Shown piece by piece: positions 60,601 through 64,000 of a DNA stretch of 64,000 nt (position 1 is its first letter; every line of letters begins with the position of its first letter). This DNA is from Alkalimarinus alittae. Its GTDB lineage: Bacteria; Pseudomonadota; Gammaproteobacteria; Pseudomonadales; Oleiphilaceae. The notes below the pieces were generated by a model. It was given only the letters and a program-made list of their open reading frames with translations, did no database searches and was not told the origin of the DNA. The DNA lies in the NCBI RefSeq assembly GCF_026016465.1, contig NZ_CP100390.1, forward strand, positions 3,392,501 to 3,456,500, read 5' to 3'. The translations under genes were made by a program, and so were the position numbers.

Positions 60601-60776
60601 TACTGACTACCATGACCACTATTGGCGGCTTACTTCCCTTAACATTGAGCGGCTCCTCTATGTGGTCTCCTATGGGGTGGGCTATCATTGGCGGGCTAAT
60701 CGTCTCTACACTGTTGACGCTGTTTGTAGTGCCGGTACTCTATCAGTCACTGTCGAAGCCCGAAGCAAGACCCTAA
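57657..60776 (+). CDS. RND family efflux permease
   Basis: A 1039-residue RND transporter. First helix FTLVVVLLLVALGTASLV, TM4 motif GLVIALGLLVDNAIVVTENVG with one central Asp followed by Asn (the form usual in the MdtB/MexF-like group), and the second-half GLTSLVGIVVNNSIILVDYA. Periplasmic loops are full length, with ITGPDDEKYD-like start (GSDPDEKYDDVVAAI). TetR-controlled with its adaptor. A patatin-like gene follows within ten bases of its stop. Confidence 0.92.
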   Translation: MNIPSLAIKNHQFTLVVVLLLVALGTASLVNMPRSEDPQFDFPMTMTSVVYPGTNPIDMEKLVVDPIEDAINELEDLHVIRTEIEDGVAIIQTEFIYGSDPDEKYDDVVAAIATIRDELPTNIRRLKTDKVSPADINILQLAVSSPSASYGDLKLTAERLEKKLERVTGVKRVEVKAFPEQQVQVKADLIRLAALDISLPELEQALRASAANIPGGHVNMGQRRFTVQTSGDFSSINDIKRTIVRSSGDHVVYIQDIADVSFGDDLPSYLARHQGVRSVFVTVIQRKGSNIFNVTSALNEEIERFKPSLDQSINIETVVSQSHSVDKRVGEFFNNLLQGLILVGIATILVLGLRASFVVVLAIPMSILIGIGWLDISGYGIQQMSIAGLVIALGLLVDNAIVVTENVGRFMREGHDRLTSAVRGSSQVAWAVVSGTLTTILAFFPILLLPSHSGTFIRSMPVTVVITLIASLIIALMLTPLMASRFLKQGNNTNKARTKQHDLCNDTPDKDAPWALKQINRFAQGPYHRMLSFTLKRPWVIMIISVAVLVSTLTLFKSVGVSLFPKAEKAQILVNIETAEGSSFDKTYALAVKVENIIAKHPEVTSVTTNIGKGNPRVYYNITPKREVPNYAQVYVQLEDTGIYQDVEAFVSILRDEFKSLPAARVTVQEFMQGPPYVAPIAVRIMGDDLDALRTVAVDIESLVKETKGTVNVDNPVARHKVDIRININRDKAARLQIPIHTIDQAIRTALVGQTVGSYRDEQGEDYDIVIRSAGAKSPHFDALRDVNLKSPTGGMIMLGHLVDVEMESIIPRFQHHNLERMARVTADVDTGYQTEAVTNAIIDKLDQYSWPEGIHYVIGGEQENRKESFGGMLQALIIALLGIFAVLVLQFRSFVQPLIIFAAIPFAITGAILGLWMTGYTFSFTAFIGLTSLVGIVVNNSIILVDYANQIRGSAKAEIESKQDIANAIIESGKTRLLPILLTTMTTIGGLLPLTLSGSSMWSPMGWAIIGGLIVSTLLTLFVVPVLYQSLSKPEARP

Positions 60777-60784
60777 CATTTAAT

Positions 60785-61657
60785 ATGCGTGAACCCATCA
60801 TCATGAAAAATAATCTATCCAATATTGAAAATGTAGTATTCGCTGGCGGCGGAAATCGCTGTTTTTGGCAGGCTGGCTTATGGGACGTTATAGCAGAACC
60901 GCTAAACTTGAACCCTAAACAATTTGTCTCTGTTAGTGCAGGCTCAGCAATTTCTTGCGGTATTTTAGCAGGGCAATCTCATGAATGCTTAAGAATCGTA
61001 AAGGCTACCACCTCCCGTAATACTAAAAACCGTTACATGGGTAATTTATTTAACGCAGATCCTGTTTTTCCGCATGAGCGACTATACCGTGAGATGGTGC
61101 TAGAAATTATGCATCTTGACGCATTTGAGCAGCTTAAAAAAGGCCCTTCTAATGCGATTCAAGTGGCTAGAATACCCCGCTGGTTAGGCCCTAAAAGCGC
61201 AGTAGCCATAGGGCTTATGGCCTACCAACTAGAAAAGAAACTGAAAGAGCCTGTTCACCCTACATATGGTCGAAAACTAGGGTTTAAATCAGAGTTTATC
61301 AATGCCGCTGATTGCCACTCACCTGAAGAGCTTACTGACCTAATCCTCTCTTCGTCATGCACCCCTCCAATGACACCTATTATGTATCGAGATAACAGAC
61401 CCGTCCTTGATGGTGGATTATTTGATAACGCGCCAGTTCATGGTGTAGCTGAAAACAGCGGCGACACGTTAGTATTGCTCACTCGACCTTATCGAAACAT
61501 ACCTCCTGTTGCAGGAAGGTACTACTTATCGCCTTCTCAAAAGCCACCCGTGAGCAGTTGGGATTACACCAACCCTCAAGGCGTTCAAGCGACGTTTGAC
61601 CTAGGGCGCCGTGACGGCGAAACGTTAATAAAAGAGATGCAATCCCGTCAACAGTAA
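60785..61657 (+). CDS. Patatin-like phospholipase
   Basis: A 290-residue patatin-family hydrolase. The oxyanion loop VFAGGGNRCFWQAGLW, nucleophile elbow SVSAGSAIS (Gly-x-Ser-x-Gly), and catalytic Asp in the DGG motif VLDGGLFDNAPV are all present. ATG 60785 or 60803 may be the start; neither has a strong ribosome site, and the stop of the RND permease is only nine bases before 60785, so it may be co-transcribed with the pump. Acts on lipids; substrate unknown. Confidence 0.85.
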   Translation: MREPIIMKNNLSNIENVVFAGGGNRCFWQAGLWDVIAEPLNLNPKQFVSVSAGSAISCGILAGQSHECLRIVKATTSRNTKNRYMGNLFNADPVFPHERLYREMVLEIMHLDAFEQLKKGPSNAIQVARIPRWLGPKSAVAIGLMAYQLEKKLKEPVHPTYGRKLGFKSEFINAADCHSPEELTDLILSSSCTPPMTPIMYRDNRPVLDGGLFDNAPVHGVAENSGDTLVLLTRPYRNIPPVAGRYYLSPSQKPPVSSWDYTNPQGVQATFDLGRRDGETLIKEMQSRQQ

Positions 61658-61829
61658 TCAAAAAACTGGCATTACTACTAACCTAGCAATGTTTCAAGTT
61701 AATGGGTTTATTCATTATATTAGTTTGCTACAATATTATGCAGTAATACTCTGCAGTATATACTTGTGTGTACTACAATGGAGCAAGCATTAAGATAAAA
61801 ATACATCCACATAAAAAAGAGACTAACCG

Positions 61830-63029
61830 ATGAAAAAACTTCTTTCTGGCATCGCCTTGTTAGCTGCCACAGTACCTTCAGTAAACGCAGACGAGCTTGA
61901 TAGCGGCTTCTATATATTTCCGTCAATAGGTTACTTTCTACTTGATGATAACCGCAATACAGACAACGCCCCTACCGCATCGTTTGCAGCGGGTTATCAA
62001 TTTAACAACCGATTTTCTACTGAAGCCTCTTACGGTATTCTAAAAACAGAGTCTAATACCACAGGCCAAGACATTGATGGCACCCTTTACCATGTTGATG
62101 CTATCTACCACTTGAACGATGACGACACCGTTCAGCCCTATGTCCTAGCAGGTATTGGTAACATGGACATGGATATGCCAGGCTCTGAGAATGATGATGA
62201 AACCAGCTATAACGCAGGCGCAGGTTTTAAACGTCATATAACTGAAAACCTATCGTTGCGTGCAGAAGCTCGCATGTTTTACGGTAATGATTCAAATAAC
62301 AAAGACGCACTTATTAACTTCGGTTTAGTGTATCTATTTGGCGGCAGCTCATCGAGCGAAGCTGAAGACGTTGATTATGATACAGATGGCGATGGCGTAT
62401 TAGACAGCAAAGACCAATGCCCTAACACGGCTGCAGGTACAGACGTTGATAGCGTAGGCTGTGCGATTGTTGTAGCACCAAGAGATGGTGATAAAGACGG
62501 CATAGAAGATAGCTTAGATAACTGCCCTAACACACCAGCAGGAAGAACTGTAGATGCCAAAGGCTGTGAACTAGACGCTGATGGTGATGGTGTTGTAGAT
62601 GGTGCCGATCAGTGCCCTAACACACCAGCAGAAGCAAAAGTTGATAGCAAAGGGTGTGCATTAGCCATCACAACTACCGTTACCCAAACACTAAACGTAA
62701 ACTTCCCTAATAATTCATCAATCGTGCCTAGTAACGCGAAGTCTGAGATTGATGAGCTTTCTGTATTTATGAAGTCATACCCTGCGACCAAAGTAACTAT
62801 CGAAGGCCACACGGATAGTTCAGGTGACGCTAAATACAATCAGTACCTTTCTGAAAAGCGTGCTAAATCTATTGCTAAAATCTTAGTAGAAGACTACGGC
62901 ATAGAAAGCTCAAGAGTTTCTGCAATCGGTTACGGTGAAGAAAAGCCAATAGCTGACAACAGCACTGCTGAAGGCCGCAAGCAGAACCGTAGAGTTCACG
63001 CTGTAATTGAAGCGACTACAACGAAGTAA
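61830..63029 (+). CDS. OmpA-family protein with thrombospondin type 3 repeats
   Basis: A 399-residue outer-membrane protein. Signal peptide to about residue 20 (PSVNADEL). Residues about 21-180 form an OmpA-like beta barrel (GFYIFPSIGYFLLDD, PYVLAGIGNMDMD, INFGLVYLFGG). About 188-275 hold calcium-binding type 3 repeats (DTDGDGVLDSKDQCPNTAAG and two more). About 290-395 are the OmpA peptidoglycan-binding domain (KVTIEGHTDSSGDAKYN, SAIGYGEEKPIADNSTAEGRKQNRRV). An OprF-like structural role is likely. Confidence 0.93.
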   Translation: MKKLLSGIALLAATVPSVNADELDSGFYIFPSIGYFLLDDNRNTDNAPTASFAAGYQFNNRFSTEASYGILKTESNTTGQDIDGTLYHVDAIYHLNDDDTVQPYVLAGIGNMDMDMPGSENDDETSYNAGAGFKRHITENLSLRAEARMFYGNDSNNKDALINFGLVYLFGGSSSSEAEDVDYDTDGDGVLDSKDQCPNTAAGTDVDSVGCAIVVAPRDGDKDGIEDSLDNCPNTPAGRTVDAKGCELDADGDGVVDGADQCPNTPAEAKVDSKGCALAITTTVTQTLNVNFPNNSSIVPSNAKSEIDELSVFMKSYPATKVTIEGHTDSSGDAKYNQYLSEKRAKSIAKILVEDYGIESSRVSAIGYGEEKPIADNSTAEGRKQNRRVHAVIEATTTK

Positions 63030-63042
63030 CATACGGTTAGCA

Positions 63043-63074
63043 AATAAGGGGGCAGCGTCTGCTGTACCCTTATT
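63043..63074. terminator. Hairpin after the OmpA-family gene
   Basis: AATAAGGG and CCCTTATT form an outer stem enclosing an inner GCAG/CTGC stem. It lies 13 bases after the stop and 31 bases past the convergent rhomboid gene's stop, so it could serve both. No strong T run. Confidence 0.45.
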
Positions 63075-63104
63075 ACCAACCTTAAAAGCCAATTAAATCC
63101 CTAC

Positions 63105-63689
63105 CTATCTAAATACTCTAAATCTCATTATTAAAATCAAAACAACACCCGCAATCACGCCATAAAGATGGGAATCAACCGCCACAGGCCCTGAAATAAA
63201 GTCAGACATAAAAGAAGCATCCCCGTTCACCTGCTCTACACCTACTTTAAACGCGGTTAAACCTAGCGCAACAATACGAAAAATAACGGGATAACTAGTA
63301 TCCGTTGCCAGAGCATAAACCACGAGCGCATATAAACTAGCCGAAAGCCCCACATACCAACTGATACCCGGACTTAAAAACCACATCATCAAACTAATCA
63401 AAAGCGAAGCGAGTAACCATAAAAAAAGTGTCCGAACAGGTCGACCCAGAGGCCTAAATAAAGCCAATAGCAACGCGAGGCAAAGGCCGTTCATTAACAG
63501 GTGAACCCAACCTATATGATCGAGATGACCCGTTAGCAGTCGCCACCACTCTCCCCCTACTATCGCACCGCGATGATAGCGAGCATCAAATAAATTAAAA
63601 TGATCTAAGCCTTCAATAAAAATAGCCGGCAACAAAAGCACCAACAATATGGTAGCCGCCTGCTTGAGCCCGACTTGTAGTATTCTCAT
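63105..63689 (-). CDS. rrtA: Rhombosortase-like rhomboid protease
   Basis: A 194-residue polytopic membrane protein with about six helices. WWRLLTGHLDHIGWVHLLMNG matches the rhombosortase N-terminal signature, the serine lies in YVGLSASLYALVVYAL and the histidine in VDSHLYGVIAG. The usual GxSG is GLSAS, so the last Gly is replaced by Ala. Rhombosortases cleave proteins ending in GlyGly-CTERM, none of which I see in this window. Naming is by pattern. Confidence 0.75.
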   Translation of the reverse strand: MRILQVGLKQAATILLVLLLPAIFIEGLDHFNLFDARYHRGAIVGGEWWRLLTGHLDHIGWVHLLMNGLCLALLLALFRPLGRPVRTLFLWLLASLLISLMMWFLSPGISWYVGLSASLYALVVYALATDTSYPVIFRIVALGLTAFKVGVEQVNGDASFMSDFISGPVAVDSHLYGVIAGVVLILIMRFRVFR

Positions 63690-63916
63690 GTTCTTCTCAA
63701 CTCAGTGGAAATTTAGACGTGAAATTTATGTTCAAATTGGCTATGGCATCCCATTACTACTTATAACCCTTAGCATCAAAGAAGGTGATTATATTCATTG
63801 TCAAAGCGCGATGATATCATCTCGACCAAAATTTAATGATCAATAACTATAATATAAATATAGACTTAGATAGGCTCCCAACTAAAAGGAGCCCCAACAT
63901 ACAAAGGCTCAACTTA

Positions 63917-64000
63917 ATGACAAAAAAAATAGCACTTTCCACGCTCGCAATTGTAGCAGCAGTACTTGCGCTGTTAATCGCGCTCAATTTATCCACCGTC
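63917..64000 (+). CDS. Start of an unidentified membrane-anchored or exported protein
   Basis: The first 28 codons only; it begins MTKKIALSTLAIVAAVLALL and continues ALNLSTV. This is a signal peptide or membrane anchor. It follows AAAGG by about ten bases. The rest lies beyond the window, so no function can be assigned. Confidence 0.6.
   Translation, partial: MTKKIALSTLAIVAAVLALLIALNLSTV

Noticed and set aside
63649-63846. 65-codon plus-strand frame starting inside the rhomboid gene
   Set aside because: It overlaps the N-terminus of a clear gene on the other strand and has no start signal or recognisable content.

Overview
The window is a bacterial chromosome segment, very probably from a free-living marine gammaproteobacterium of the Oceanospirillales/Alteromonadales type. 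This rests on an Epd-type dehydrogenase beside pgk and tkt, PPi-type phosphofructokinase, the FlgP/FlgT flagellar ring genes known from Vibrio-like polar flagella, the PrkA-YeaH-SpoVR stress trio, a rhombosortase-like protease and moderate-to-low GC. The sequence does not settle the order. No rRNA, tRNA or CRISPR array was seen.

Layout. 1-3.4 kb (minus): start of pgk, then epd and tkt, a central carbon block. 3.7-10.6 kb: a small exported Sm-like protein, an inverted-repeat element, an FGE-fold lipoprotein resembling TagR, and a convergent orphan type VI secretion module of vgrG, a DUF4123 adaptor and a large effector candidate. 10.8-16.6 kb: the methyl cycle, with a SahR-type ArsR/methyltransferase regulator behind a perfect 18-bp-arm palindrome, followed by metK, ahcY, metF and then rsmE. 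16.6-21.0 kb: an RND efflux pair. 21.1-27.6 kb: a degraded mobile island. It has remnants of what I read as a gamma-mobile-trio (gmtY-gmtZ-gmtX), broken by an IS3-family element that lacks a target duplication, then one lipoprotein cargo gene and about 1.1 kb of AT-rich DNA without a convincing gene.

27.7-38.7 kb: a DUF445 membrane protein, a 69-residue orphan, a YihY membrane protein, a BarA-like hybrid sensor kinase, and the prkA-yeaH-spoVR operon. 38.7-46.6 kb: two small conserved genes, then sufB-C-D-S-A-T-E under a promoter overlapped by a near-consensus IscR type 1 site; no iscR lies in the window. 46.7-50.1 kb: flgP-flgT and a TraF_2-family outer-membrane-type protein. 50.3-54.8 kb: PPi-type phosphofructokinase with a clear terminator, a glycine-zipper protein, a PepSY protein and a PhoPQ-like two-component pair. 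54.8-64 kb: globin, glutaredoxin, a TetR regulator divergent from a second RND pump, a patatin-like lipase, an OmpA/thrombospondin-3 protein, a rhombosortase-like protease and the start of one more gene.

Most genes are ordinary core functions. The accessory interest lies in the T6SS module (4.4-10.6 kb), the broken trio island (21.1-27.6 kb), and two regulatory sites that can be read directly: the sahR palindrome and the IscR box of suf. Several starts were moved downstream from the longest reading frame because a better ribosome binding site or family start was visible.
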